Assembly: GCF_049994355.1 (NCBI RefSeq)
Contig: NZ_CP188257.1
Span: 620,001 to 684,000 of the forward strand
DNA length: 64,000 nucleotides
Reading direction: 5' to 3'
DNA from: Angustibacter sp049994355
GTDB lineage: Bacteria; Actinomycetota; Actinomycetes; Actinomycetales; Angustibacteraceae
The translations under genes were made by a program, and so were the position numbers. Below the pieces are notes generated by a model. That model worked only from the letters and a program-made list of their open reading frames with translations, made no database searches and had not been told where the DNA came from. Shown here piece after piece: positions 43,711 through 52,762 of the stretch. Each line of letters starts with the position of its first letter. Position 1 is the stretch's first letter.

Positions 43711-44041
43711 GGGAGACGATGTCCGTCGCGTCGAAGTATTCCGCTGTGAACGACGTCACCGCCGCCGGATCGAAAGCCTTACAGGTGTAGATGTCGACGC
43801 TGAAGAACAGCCGCGGCACGTCCCAGGCGTAGAAGTGCGCGCCCGAGGTCTCCCAGTGCACCCAGGCGGCCCAGCCGTACAGCGGGGACTTGTGGGTGAC
43901 CGGTTCGGCCAGCACGCGCATCTCGGTGAGCGACCCCAGCCGGATGAGATAGGCGACGATCCCTTCGACGTCGATCGCCCTGGGAACCGTGCCTTCGACG
44001 ACGAGGCGTTGACGGTGGATGTCCGGTGCCAGATCCCGCAC
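43700..44041 (-). CDS. S-adenosylmethionine decarboxylase (SpeD)-like protein
   Basis: A protein of about 113 residues. RLVVEG near the start, then VHWETSGAHFYAW (62-73) and SVDIYTCKAFDP (81-92) line up with the SpeD segments around the pyruvoyl Ser and the active-site Cys (here Cys87). The canonical ESH self-cleavage motif reads ETSGAH and the upstream Ser is Ala, so processing may differ or be lost. GTG 44041 has GGGGG 6 nt upstream; the frame stays open to TTG 44089. It overlaps the LuxI-like gene by 11 bp. Substrate uncertain: AdoMet, another amino acid, or none. Confidence 0.5.
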   Translation of the reverse strand: MRDLAPDIHRQRLVVEGTVPRAIDVEGIVAYLIRLGSLTEMRVLAEPVTHKSPLYGWAAWVHWETSGAHFYAWDVPRLFFSVDIYTCKAFDPAAVTSFTAEYFDATDIVSHGF

Positions 44042-44346
44042 GTTATACCCCCATACTTCGCGTATCACTCCCCATCGGCCGCCCGACAAAGATGCTGAAG
44101 TGGCTGCACCGCAAAACCTTCGCCGCGTAGCACGCGGCCCTTGGGTCGACGGTCCGATGGTGCGTCACCTGCGACACCGTTCGCCGGAGGCGCACAACAC
44201 CCGATGTGAACCGCCAGCACGGGGGGTTGCCTGGTCGCCGACTGCCTGGCCGACCTCCCCGCCCGCGCGCCCATTCGTGCAACGGGCGGAACGGTCAATG
44301 GCGGCTATCGGTGGGCTAATATGCTGACAAATCACCACAATACCCT

Positions 44347-44455
44347 GCGCGGGCGAGATGCGCGATGGCACCGACGCTGACCTACCTGGGCGCCGAACTG
44401 TTGCAGGGGAACACTTTCTCTGCGCATATGACAGCCGACGCGGTCTGGACCTCCC
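44347..44455 (+). pseudogene. decayed inverted copy of an EAL-domain C-terminus
   Basis: The plus strand here encodes LTYLGAELLQGNTFSAHMTADA, nearly the same as LTYMGAELLQGYRFSAPMTADA at the end of the GGDEF-EAL protein at 40789, and the DNA is about 80% identical over 80 bases. The rest of the domain is missing. It lies in inverted orientation in the 340-bp gap between the SpeD-like gene and the HNH gene, where nothing else is evident, and the last codons of the HNH gene run antisense across it. Confidence 0.8.
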
Positions 44456-45167
44456 TGGGCCCGTCCGGCGCGGGGCGTCGATGCTTGGGCCAACGCTTCC
44501 CCGAGCGAACCATGCTGATCGTCGACGTCGAGACGTGGAACACGGCGGCGAGCCGCGCAGCCGGCTCGGTCGAGCGCCGGATGACATCGACGGACTCCCA
44601 GGTCAGCTTGTGGTTCCAGTGGTCCTCGCCAGCTGGCATCACCTCGAGCTCAACCATTCGTCGGCCCCGCTCTTGCGCGCACTGCCTGGCTAGGTGGGCG
44701 AGTGCGACACAGTAGGGCTCGCGACAGGTGCTGACGATGCACTGGCCGCGGTCGAGCGGCCCGAACGCCTCGCTCCAGACCGCACGTTGCACACTCCCGC
44801 TGTTTCCCGATACGGAGATGCGCGGCGGACTGACCGAGGCGCCCGCCCTGGTCAGAAGGAGGTGGCTGCCCTCGGGCACCGCCCGCCGTCGGACCCGTTC
44901 GCTCACGGCTGTTCGACGCAACTCGCTCCAGGTGGCCAGAGCCAGGTGGTTCAGCAGGATGCAGCGCCGGACCTCACAGAGGTGTCGGCAGGTCACACCT
45001 TGAGGGATCGGTCCGTGAGTCTGCTCCCATACGACCCGCGCACAGACGTAGGTGCGGTCGCGATGTCGAAGGACAGGATGCCCGCCGACGTTGAGCGTCC
45101 GGTCCCACATCACGTGAGGTCCGTCGGCGCTCGTTCGTTGGCCGATCTTGTCCATGAGCTCAGCCAT
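44382..45167 (-). CDS. HNH-nuclease-like protein with C-terminal HTH
   Basis: A 261-residue protein with two HNH-like zinc modules. The first has GVTCRHLCEVRRCILLNHLAL (Cys60, His62, Cys64, Cys69, His74). The second, CIVSTCREPYCVALAHLA, is a weaker copy. A short HTH follows (LAAVFHVSTSTISMVRSGKRW, about 215-235), as in mobile HNH endonucleases and their regulators. The last ~20 residues are antisense to the EAL remnant, so the gene end was probably acquired by insertion. ATG 45167 is the most likely start. DNA target unknown. Confidence 0.72.
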   Translation of the reverse strand: MAELMDKIGQRTSADGPHVMWDRTLNVGGHPVLRHRDRTYVCARVVWEQTHGPIPQGVTCRHLCEVRRCILLNHLALATWSELRRTAVSERVRRRAVPEGSHLLLTRAGASVSPPRISVSGNSGSVQRAVWSEAFGPLDRGQCIVSTCREPYCVALAHLARQCAQERGRRMVELEVMPAGEDHWNHKLTWESVDVIRRSTEPAARLAAVFHVSTSTISMVRSGKRWPKHRRPAPDGPREVQTASAVICAEKVFPCNSSAPR

Positions 45168-45358
45168 AACCGTTGGTGGCACAGGGGACGTCGCGCGTTT
45201 GGCCCCACAGACCGCCGATCCGATCGAACTTTCACCAGGTTGCTCGACCATCGCCCCCCCGGGTACATGAGCTGGTTCGACTCGGACAGAACGGTACAGA
45301 ACTCAATGGGCGGTATGGGCGAAATGGCCCTATCTGCTTGCTTCGGCGGTCACGGTGG

Positions 45359-45994
45359 ATGAACCCTCGAAATGGTCCGCTCGTTGTGACCGACATGACA
45401 ACGGACGGCGTCGTGCCGCGGATTCTGTGCCTGCACGGCTATCACGGCAGCGGCGCGATCCTGCGACGGCAGCTGCTCGATCTGGCGTCCGCTCTTCCGG
45501 ACCCGGTGGAGCTCGTGTTCACCGACGCGCCCGCATTGGCCCGAGGCGACTTCGGCTGGTGGCACGAGGGATTCGCCGGCTGGGAGGGCTCCCGTGATGC
45601 GGTGCTCTCCCAGCTGCGAATCGGCGGCTTCGACGGGGTCTTCGGCTTCAGCCAGGGCGCCGCGATGACGGGGCTGTTAAGTGCCGTGCAGCAGACCGAT
45701 GAACCATCGCAGCTGTTCGAGTTCGCGATCATGGTCGGTGGCTTCACCAGCCCGCTGTCGCAGCACGCCCGGCTGTTCCAAGCCCCCATCAGCCTGCCTT
45801 CACTGCACATCGTCGGGCGCTCGGATGTCATTGTGCCTCCCCGAGACTCGGCCGACCTCGCCTCGCGGTTCGCCCAGCCTGAGGTGATCGAGCATTCGAG
45901 CGGGCACGTCATCCCGTCCTCGGCTCACATCGCACGTCAGGTCGGCGACTTCCTCCGTCGTCACGCGGTCGCACGAACGGAACCAACCCGATGA
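45359..45994 (+). CDS. FSH1/AB-hydrolase serine hydrolase
   Basis: A 211-residue alpha/beta hydrolase of the FSH1 type. ILCLHGYHGSGAILRRQL is the oxyanion region, GVFGFSQGAAM carries the nucleophile Ser, DVIVPPRDS the acid and SSGHVIP the His. Probably a small-ester or thioester hydrolase. ATG 45359 is chosen; ATG 45395 is an in-frame alternative. Its stop overlaps the ATG of the next hydrolase (ATGA), giving a two-gene operon. Confidence 0.83.
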   Translation: MNPRNGPLVVTDMTTDGVVPRILCLHGYHGSGAILRRQLLDLASALPDPVELVFTDAPALARGDFGWWHEGFAGWEGSRDAVLSQLRIGGFDGVFGFSQGAAMTGLLSAVQQTDEPSQLFEFAIMVGGFTSPLSQHARLFQAPISLPSLHIVGRSDVIVPPRDSADLASRFAQPEVIEHSSGHVIPSSAHIARQVGDFLRRHAVARTEPTR

Positions 45995-46620
45995 CCGAGG
46001 AAGATGTCCCGACACCTGTGGGTAGGGCGCGCCTCACCTGGTTCCCGGCCACCTCGCCGGCGCGCGCGGTACTGGTCATGGGCCACGGAAGTGCCACGGG
46101 AGTAGAGGCCGCGGACTTGCAGGCCGTCGCGCGGACACTTGCTCGAGCCGGTGTGACGGTGGCGCTGATGACACAGCCCTATCGCGTCGAGCGCAACAGG
46201 AGCGCGGCTGATCAGGCGTCCCTCGACATCGCCTGGGCCTCGACCTGGTCGCGGGTCAGTCGCGAAGGTGTCCCGGTCATCGCCGGGGGCCGATCGGCTG
46301 GAGCGCAGGTCGCGTGTCGAACCGCCGGCGCCCTGGGCGCCATCGGCGTCGTTGCCCTGGCGTATCCGATTCGCGGACCGGGTAGCCGTTCGGAGCTCCT
46401 GCGAACGGCGGCACCGACCCTCATCGTCCAAGGCGGCGCGGACCCGTTCGGAACCCCGGCGGAGTACCCGCGTCTGCCTCCGCGGTTCGAGCTGGTCGAG
46501 GTACCCGGCGCTGACCACATGTTCGACGGTGGAGCAGGTGGACTCGAGGGCAATGTCACAAGAGTGACGAGTGCGGTTCGATCGTGGGTTGATCGGCTGC
46601 TGTTCGAGGACAGCCCCTAG
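45991..46620 (+). CDS. alpha/beta hydrolase (KANL3/Tex30-like)
   Basis: A 209-residue hydrolase. ARAVLVMGHGSATG opens the fold, the nucleophile elbow is GGRSAGAQVA, the acid lies in QGGADPFGTP and the His in VPGADHMF. It is smaller than classical esterases and fits the KANL3/Tex30-like family often found in actinobacteria. It is translated together with the upstream FSH1-like hydrolase. It is convergent, with a 4-bp CTAG overlap, with the next gene. Confidence 0.85.
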   Translation: MTEEDVPTPVGRARLTWFPATSPARAVLVMGHGSATGVEAADLQAVARTLARAGVTVALMTQPYRVERNRSAADQASLDIAWASTWSRVSREGVPVIAGGRSAGAQVACRTAGALGAIGVVALAYPIRGPGSRSELLRTAAPTLIVQGGADPFGTPAEYPRLPPRFELVEVPGADHMFDGGAGGLEGNVTRVTSAVRSWVDRLLFEDSP

Positions 46621-47195
46621 CCCACCGCGACGGGATCGAGAAATCGAAGCCAGGTAACCCGGATCAGGGCGGCCTGCTGGCGCTCCCTCAGGGTCTCTCC
46701 GGTCGTCTCTGGCGCAGCGGCCGCACCGTGCGACTGGATGCCGATCGGGTACCGGTCCACCAGTTTGTCCAGCTCGGCGGACAGCGCCAGCTGCTCGCCG
46801 ACCGCGCGCATCGAACGCCGCAGGTGCAGCTCCACGTTGCGCGCTCGGCGGATGCCGACGAAGGCCGTGTTGGAGTGGCCACGAGTGCCATAGCCGATGA
46901 TGGAGATCTCGACGCGGTCCCCCCCGGTGCTGGCGTGTCGCACGATCTCGGGAACGATCGCGCTGGCCAACGCGGCGATCTGGGCCTTGGCGGGCTCGTC
47001 GAGCCGGATCGGGTCGCGGGCCCGGTCGGTGGGCGGGAAGCGGACCGTGGTCTCGCTGTGGCTGACAGCTTCGAACGGGGTCCTGAGTTGTTGGGGCACA
47101 ACGCGCAGAACGCAAGGTGTCGGCGTCCGGTTCAGGGCTCGGAACGACTGAACCGCGCGCGGTCCGCGCACGTCCCACAGCTCAAGTGCGGGCAC
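46617..47195 (-). CDS. hypothetical protein with OmpA-like C-terminal pattern
   Basis: A 192-residue soluble protein without a signal peptide. The middle part (AALASAIVPEIV, then VEISIIGYGTRGHSNTAFVGIRRARNVELHL region) resembles the OmpA peptidoglycan-binding fold (Gly-Tyr strand, then Asn and Arg-Ala-Arg helix), but the match is weak and there is no export signal. Only 25 bp separate its start from the divergent IclR gene, so one of the starts may lie further in. Function unknown. Confidence 0.55.
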   Translation of the reverse strand: MPALELWDVRGPRAVQSFRALNRTPTPCVLRVVPQQLRTPFEAVSHSETTVRFPPTDRARDPIRLDEPAKAQIAALASAIVPEIVRHASTGGDRVEISIIGYGTRGHSNTAFVGIRRARNVELHLRRSMRAVGEQLALSAELDKLVDRYPIGIQSHGAAAAPETTGETLRERQQAALIRVTWLRFLDPVAVG

Positions 47196-47220
47196 CTCGA
47201 AGCGTTCGCCCGGTCAGGGG

Positions 47221-47991
47221 GTGCACATGTGGCAGGAACCACGACCTGAGGCTGGGGCCGCCGGGACGACGGAGGGCGCGGCGGTCCAGCGTGCCCTCGC
47301 GGTGCTCGCCGCACTCGACGCCGACGGCGGTGCGCTCCCGCTCACCGCGCTCGCGCGGCGGCTGGGCTGCGCGAAGTCCACCATCCACCGCACTCTGGCC
47401 GCGCTGGTCGCATCCGGTCTGGTCGACCGCGATGGGCTGCGGTATGCGGTGCGAGTCCGGCCGAGCGATGGTGCCGCGGTCACCTGGGCCGTCCACCGCG
47501 GCCAGCTGCGGCGCGCACTCTCGCCGGCGGTGGGCGAGCTGTTCGCTCGGCTCCGGCTGACCACGAGTGCTGCGGTCCTGGATGGTGGTCAGGTCGTCTA
47601 CCCCTACCGCATCCACGGCCCCGACGGCGGGTGGACCACCTCCGACGAGACGGGCCGGGCGCCGGCGTTGGCCACCGCCTCCGGCGCTGCGCTGCTGGCC
47701 TGGAACCAGCCTGCCGCCCAGCAGCTGGCCACGGCGGCGGCCCTGAGCGCCCGGCAACGCGCCCAACTCTTCGGCTGGCTCGCCGAGACGCGGCAGGCCG
47801 GTGTCGCGGTGCGCACCGACTCCCGGTCCGGACTGGTCTGCCTGGCCGCGCCGGTCGTCGACCAGCAGGCTCGACCCACTGCGGCACTGGTCCTGCGCGG
47901 GCACGTCCGCGGCGGCGACCTTGCGGCTGCGGTGCAGCAGCTGCGTACCGTCGCCGAGTCCGCCACCCTGCCGGCCGTCCAGGCTGGGTGA
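47221..47991 (+). CDS. IclR-family transcriptional regulator
   Basis: A 256-residue regulator. The N-terminal winged HTH (AVQRALAVLAALDADG, then LTALARRLGCAKSTIHRTLAALVASGLV region, about 22-72) is followed by the IclR effector domain (SAAVLDGGQVVYPYRIHGPDGG ... ATASGAALLAWNQ). The metabolite sensed is unknown. It is divergent from the hypothetical gene at 46617 with little room for a promoter. A paralogue of its effector domain without HTH occurs at 56429. Confidence 0.88.
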   Translation: MHMWQEPRPEAGAAGTTEGAAVQRALAVLAALDADGGALPLTALARRLGCAKSTIHRTLAALVASGLVDRDGLRYAVRVRPSDGAAVTWAVHRGQLRRALSPAVGELFARLRLTTSAAVLDGGQVVYPYRIHGPDGGWTTSDETGRAPALATASGAALLAWNQPAAQQLATAAALSARQRAQLFGWLAETRQAGVAVRTDSRSGLVCLAAPVVDQQARPTAALVLRGHVRGGDLAAAVQQLRTVAESATLPAVQAG

Positions 47992-48028
47992 CGCTAGCAG
48001 CGCCCCGCTCAGCTCCGCGGCGCCCTGC

Positions 48029-50782
48029 TCAGCTCGCCGGCGCCGCGACCAGGTCGCGGAGCTGGTTGCGGGACGTGACGCCGAGCTTGGGGAAGGCTTG
48101 GTGCAGGTGGAACCCGATGGTGCGGGGGGACAGAAACAGGCGTTCGCCGATCTCGCGGTTGGTCAGGCCGTCGGCCGCGAGCCGAACGATCTGCTGTTGT
48201 TGTGCGGTGAGCTGGTCCAGCGCGCTCGGGTGGTGGGATTCAACGGCGACGCCGGCGGCCTGCAGGTCGGTGCGGGCGCGGTCGGACCAGGGGGCGGCGC
48301 CGATGCGGTCGAACGTGGTCTTGGCGGCGCTCAGCTGGGTGCGGGCTTCGGTGATCCGTCGGGTGCGGCGGAGCCATTGGCCGTAGTCGAGCTGGGTGCG
48401 GGCGTGTTCGTAGGGCCAGCGGGCGGCGTCTGGGCCGAGGGCGCTCTGGTACTGGGTGTGGGCGGTGTCGGGGTCGTCGGTGAGCAGGGCACTGGCGTGG
48501 TGGGTGAGCAGCTGCAGGCGGGGTGACGCGACCCCGAGCAGGCGGTCCCGAGCGCGGTCCAGGATCGGGCGGACGGCGGCCGACCGGCCGGTGCGCACCG
48601 CCGCGTCCGCCAGGTCCACCACCGCGTAGTACGCGTGGAAGTGCCGCGCGTCGCCGTCCGCTGAGAACAGCGCTCGAAGCCGCTCGAACGCCTCGTCGTA
48701 CTCGCCCTCCCCGGCAGCAGCTAGGGCATGCACCCGCTCCGCGTCCGCCGCGATGCCGCCGAGCCCAGCCAGGTCGGCCACTTCCTGGACCCGGCCGGCT
48801 TGTGCGCGCGCCTGGTCGTAGTGACCCTCGAGAGCGTTCAGCTGCGCGGTCCCGACCAGCGCCAGCAGCTCGGCCATCCCCAGCTTGCCGGACGTCAGCG
48901 CTGCCTCGGTGAGCGCCGACAAGGTGTCTCTGGCATCCGTCCAGCGACCCGCGTCCAGCTGCGCGGTGCCCAGGTGCACGATGCTGACGCTCATCGTGGA
49001 CTTGCTTCCCCAGGACTCCAGATTGCTCGGCGCGCCAGAGTCCTGGAGCTCGTTGAGCATGTACTCGGTCCCGTCGACGAGGATGGCGACACCGAACAGG
49101 ATCGAGCCCATGTTCAGCGATCGGCTGGCCTCCGAACCAAGTAGCGCTGCGAGCTCGTCCGCGGCGGCTCGGTGGTTGGTGATCGGGTCGGGCATCGTGC
49201 GCAGGAAGAGCCGGTAGGGAGCGAGCTCGTCCGAGGTGCTCGCGGTCTGCGCGAACAGGTCGGCGGTGCGGTCGGTCAGCTCTTGGTCGTTGGCGAAGTC
49301 CCCGATCGCGGCGGTCATCGCGAGCGCGTGCACGGCCAGGTCGGTCTGCAGGGAAGCCTCGGCCAGCGGCAGCAGCATCGCGGCCGCGAACCGGGGTTGC
49401 AGGTCGGCGTAGGCCAGGTTGCTGCGCAGCAGCGTCAGCCACGCCTGCGTGCCGGGATCGGTTGATGCCGCCATCGCCTCCGCGGCGAGCCGCTCTCCGT
49501 TGCCCTGACCGCTCATCATGGCGACGAACGCGGCCTTGGCGAGCCGGCGACCGCGGTCTGCCGGTTCGGGGCTGAGGCGGGCCGCACGCTCGTAGAAGGA
49601 CAGCGACTGCACCGCGCCGCCGCGGTCCTCCGCGCTGCTCGCGATGGATTCCAGTGCCGCCGCGACCAGCTCGTCGGGACCGACCGCAGCCGCCGCCCGG
49701 TGCCAGACCTGCCGATCGGGAGAGCCGGTCAACGCCTGCGCCACGGCCAGGTGCGCGGCCTGTCGCTCCTCGGGCGATGCGGCCCGGTACACGCCCGAGC
49801 GTGCCAACGGGTGACGGAAGTCCAGCGTGCCTTCGTGCAGGACGACGATCCCGGCCTCGACCGCCGGCGCCCAGATCGCGAGGTCCGAACCCACGATCGG
49901 GGTCAGCTCGTCCAGATCTCGCTGGTCAGCGGTCGCCGCCAGCAGCGTGGCTCGGCGGGTATCGTCCGGCAGCGCGCGCCAGGACCCTGCGAACGCGTTC
50001 TCCAGCCGATCGGTCAGCAGCACTCCTCCGGGCTCCCAGGATGTGTCCTGGCTGTCCCCACGGGCCAAGGCCTTGGTGAGCTCCACGATGCCCAGGGGAT
50101 TGCCGGCCGCGGCGTCCAGCAGCCGTTGGCGTTGCGGCCCGGTCGGGGCGCCGGGCTGGCGGTCCAGCAGCCGCTCCGCCTCGTGCACCGCGAGCGGGCC
50201 GATCTCGACCACGGTGGCGTCCCGGACCAGTGCCGCGGGCGGCGCCTCCCCTCGAGCGGCGGCCAGCAGCGAGATGGGCTCGCCCTGCAGCCGACGGGTC
50301 AGGAACGACAGAGTGCCCAGGGAGGCCTCATCCAGCCACTGCACGTCGTCCACGACCAGGAGCACCGGTCCGTCGTCCGCCATCCGCGAAAGCAGGGACA
50401 GGGCCGCCATTCCGAGGGTCAGCGCATCCGGGGCTCCGCCGCCGGCCCGCAGACCGAACGCGGTCAGCACCGCGAGCCGCTGCGTGTCCGCAAGCTCGTC
50501 CAGGTGGGCCAGCGCGGGCCGGAGCATCTGGTGCAGACCGGCGTAGCCGAAGTCCGCCTCGAGCTCGCTGCCGCGCGCGGAGAGCACGCGCACTCCCGCT
50601 GCTCGTGCCTGCTCGGCGGCCCACCGCAGCAACGTCGTCTTGCCGATGCCGGCGTCCCCGACAAGCACCAGGACGTCAGAGGTCTCGACCGCCGGCGGGA
50701 CGAGCTGGCCGACGGCCGCCAGCTCGGGCCCTCGGCCGACGATGTCATCGGGTGCGCTCTGCGGGCCGCTCGGATGGCTCAT
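48029..50782 (-). CDS. LuxR-family LAL regulator (AAA ATPase + HTH)
   Basis: A 917-residue regulator. It has an N-terminal STAND/AAA ATPase (Walker A GDAGIGKT at 42-49; Walker B LLVVDDVQWLD near 140), a long TPR-like helical middle, and a C-terminal LuxR HTH (LTAQQQQIVRLAADGLTNREIGERLFLSPRTIGFHL region). LAL proteins are large activators often linked to secondary metabolism or maltose-type regulons. ATG start; 72 bp separates it from the upstream GGDEF-EAL gene on the same strand. Ligand unknown. Confidence 0.93.
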   Translation of the reverse strand: MSHPSGPQSAPDDIVGRGPELAAVGQLVPPAVETSDVLVLVGDAGIGKTTLLRWAAEQARAAGVRVLSARGSELEADFGYAGLHQMLRPALAHLDELADTQRLAVLTAFGLRAGGGAPDALTLGMAALSLLSRMADDGPVLLVVDDVQWLDEASLGTLSFLTRRLQGEPISLLAAARGEAPPAALVRDATVVEIGPLAVHEAERLLDRQPGAPTGPQRQRLLDAAAGNPLGIVELTKALARGDSQDTSWEPGGVLLTDRLENAFAGSWRALPDDTRRATLLAATADQRDLDELTPIVGSDLAIWAPAVEAGIVVLHEGTLDFRHPLARSGVYRAASPEERQAAHLAVAQALTGSPDRQVWHRAAAAVGPDELVAAALESIASSAEDRGGAVQSLSFYERAARLSPEPADRGRRLAKAAFVAMMSGQGNGERLAAEAMAASTDPGTQAWLTLLRSNLAYADLQPRFAAAMLLPLAEASLQTDLAVHALAMTAAIGDFANDQELTDRTADLFAQTASTSDELAPYRLFLRTMPDPITNHRAAADELAALLGSEASRSLNMGSILFGVAILVDGTEYMLNELQDSGAPSNLESWGSKSTMSVSIVHLGTAQLDAGRWTDARDTLSALTEAALTSGKLGMAELLALVGTAQLNALEGHYDQARAQAGRVQEVADLAGLGGIAADAERVHALAAAGEGEYDEAFERLRALFSADGDARHFHAYYAVVDLADAAVRTGRSAAVRPILDRARDRLLGVASPRLQLLTHHASALLTDDPDTAHTQYQSALGPDAARWPYEHARTQLDYGQWLRRTRRITEARTQLSAAKTTFDRIGAAPWSDRARTDLQAAGVAVESHHPSALDQLTAQQQQIVRLAADGLTNREIGERLFLSPRTIGFHLHQAFPKLGVTSRNQLRDLVAAPAS

Positions 50783-50854
50783 CTGGTGCTCCTCAACGAT
50801 GGCAAACGTAGTCCCGTGGGTGGTGCGGCTGCTACTGCGGTTCTTCGGAGGCTG

Positions 50855-52762
50855 CTACTGCGCCAGTCGGCTCGGCAGTGCCACTCGCTCACCCGGCCCG
50901 CAGCTGTCCAGCCAGCGCTCGATCGTGTCCGCCGGCACCGGCTGGCTCAGCAGGTAGCCCTGTGCCAGGTCGCTGCCCAACTCGGCCAGCTGGTCGAACT
51001 GCTCGTCCGTCTCGACGCCCTCCGAGATCACCGTCATGTCCAGGGTGTGGGCCAGCTCGATCACCGACGACACGATCGCCCGGTCCGGACGGCGGGCGCC
51101 GCAGACCCCGCGCAAGAACCGCCGGTCCACCTTCAGGACGTCGAACGGGTAGCGCTGCAGGTAGGCCAGCGAGGCGTACCCGGTGCCGAAGTCGTCCAGC
51201 GACAGCCGGACGCCGAGCGCCTTCGTCCGTTGCAGGTTCTCGCGCGCCGCCGCGTCGTCGGCGAGCAGCACGCTCTCGGTGATCTCGAGGTGCAGCCGCG
51301 CGGGGTCGACGCACGTCTCGCCGATCACCCGGGCCACCGTCCCGCTGAAGGTCGGGCAGGCCACCTGCACGGCGGACACGTTCACCGAGAGCCATGGGGT
51401 GTCGGCACAGCCGTACCGGCGCTGCCATCCGGCGGCCGTGCGGCAAGCCTCGTCCAGCACCCATTCACCCAGCCTGCCGATCTGGTCGCTGCGCTCGGCG
51501 ACCGGCACCAGCACGTCCGGCATCACCAGCCCGAAGGTCGGGTGCTGCCACCGCAGCAGCGCCTCGACGCCCACCATGGTGCGGTCCGGCACCCGGACGA
51601 TGGGCTGGTACAGCAGCTCGAGCTCGCCGCGTCGACGGGCCGACCGAAGGTCGATCTCGAGCCTGGTCAGATGGTCCGCGGCCAGCACCGTGCGGCCGTC
51701 CGACACCTGGTGCCGGCCACCGACGGCCTCGGCCTGGTGCATCGGGGGGTCCACCGCGCGAAGCAGGCTCGTCGGCGCCGTGCCGCTGAGGGTTTCCGCG
51801 ACGCCGACGCTGCCAGAAACGCGGATCCAGCGGTTCTGGACGTGCAGCGGCTCGTCCAGCGCAGCCGCCGCTCGCTCGGCGACCAGCCCTGCCTGAGCCG
51901 GCGCGTTCAGACTCTCGCAGAGGATCACGAACTCGTCCTCGCCGAGCCGGGCGAGCGTGTCCCCGGGCCTCAGCACGGCGCTCAGGCGCTCCGCCACCGC
52001 CTGAAGCACCCGGTCGCCGAACGTGTGACCGAAGAGGTCGTTGACCGCCGTGAAGTCGTCCAGGTCGACGAACAGCACGGCGGTGCTGCGCTGGGAGCGC
52101 CGGTCGCGGGCCACGGCCGTCGCCAGAAGTTCCTCGAACAGCGGGCGGTTTGCCAGCCCGGTGAGCGGATCGTGCAGCGCGCGGTGTCGCAGCAGAGCGA
52201 TCTGGGTGACGGCGTCCTGCCGGTCGAGCGCCGTGCGCAGGTGACCGGCCCCGAGCTCGGCAACGAGCTCGAGGGTCGGCACGAACCGCGCGGGCAGCCG
52301 ATGCTGGTCGTCCAGGTACAGAGTGAGCACGCCCAGAGCGACACCCTCGACTGCCAGCGGGACTGCGACGACCGACCGGATACCAGCGTCGGCGGCGGCC
52401 GGTGCGAAGCGCGGGAAGGTCACCCCGTCGCCGAGCACCGCGACCACCGTGTGGCCGCAGCGTCGGGCTTGCGGTCCGGGACCTTCGGCCAGCCCGGCCT
52501 GCAACGTCTCGAGGCCCGCGACGGTGGCGTCCGACGTCGCGAGCATTGCCGGCGTGCCCGCCGTGCCGGTGGTCACCGAGACCCCGACCGCCGGCAGCAG
52601 GGTCATCAGCTGCTCCACGAGCGCGTCGGCCACGTCCTTCGCGCAGTGGCCAGAGGTCAGCGCGCGGGAGAGCTCGACGGAGATGCTGCTCAGCAGGTCA
52701 CCGCGCCGTGGCCAGACCCGTTCCAAGAGTCTGAGCTCGACCATCGCGGGCCCGGCGCTCAT
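50855..52762 (-). CDS. GAF-GGDEF-EAL protein, degenerate GEDEF
   Basis: A 635-residue cytoplasmic protein: a GAF-like sensor (about 25-175), GGDEF domain (190-345) and EAL domain (370-620). The cyclase signature reads GEDEF (274-278) and the middle of the domain is eroded (AVDPPMHQAEAVG), so cyclase activity is doubtful; GTP binding may remain regulatory. The EAL signature EALLRW (400-405), with DDFGTGYASL and EGVE, is intact, so it is probably a c-di-GMP phosphodiesterase. Its start overlaps a 45-codon leader ORF. Confidence 0.9.
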   Translation of the reverse strand: MSAGPAMVELRLLERVWPRRGDLLSSISVELSRALTSGHCAKDVADALVEQLMTLLPAVGVSVTTGTAGTPAMLATSDATVAGLETLQAGLAEGPGPQARRCGHTVVAVLGDGVTFPRFAPAAADAGIRSVVAVPLAVEGVALGVLTLYLDDQHRLPARFVPTLELVAELGAGHLRTALDRQDAVTQIALLRHRALHDPLTGLANRPLFEELLATAVARDRRSQRSTAVLFVDLDDFTAVNDLFGHTFGDRVLQAVAERLSAVLRPGDTLARLGEDEFVILCESLNAPAQAGLVAERAAAALDEPLHVQNRWIRVSGSVGVAETLSGTAPTSLLRAVDPPMHQAEAVGGRHQVSDGRTVLAADHLTRLEIDLRSARRRGELELLYQPIVRVPDRTMVGVEALLRWQHPTFGLVMPDVLVPVAERSDQIGRLGEWVLDEACRTAAGWQRRYGCADTPWLSVNVSAVQVACPTFSGTVARVIGETCVDPARLHLEITESVLLADDAAARENLQRTKALGVRLSLDDFGTGYASLAYLQRYPFDVLKVDRRFLRGVCGARRPDRAIVSSVIELAHTLDMTVISEGVETDEQFDQLAELGSDLAQGYLLSQPVPADTIERWLDSCGPGERVALPSRLAQ

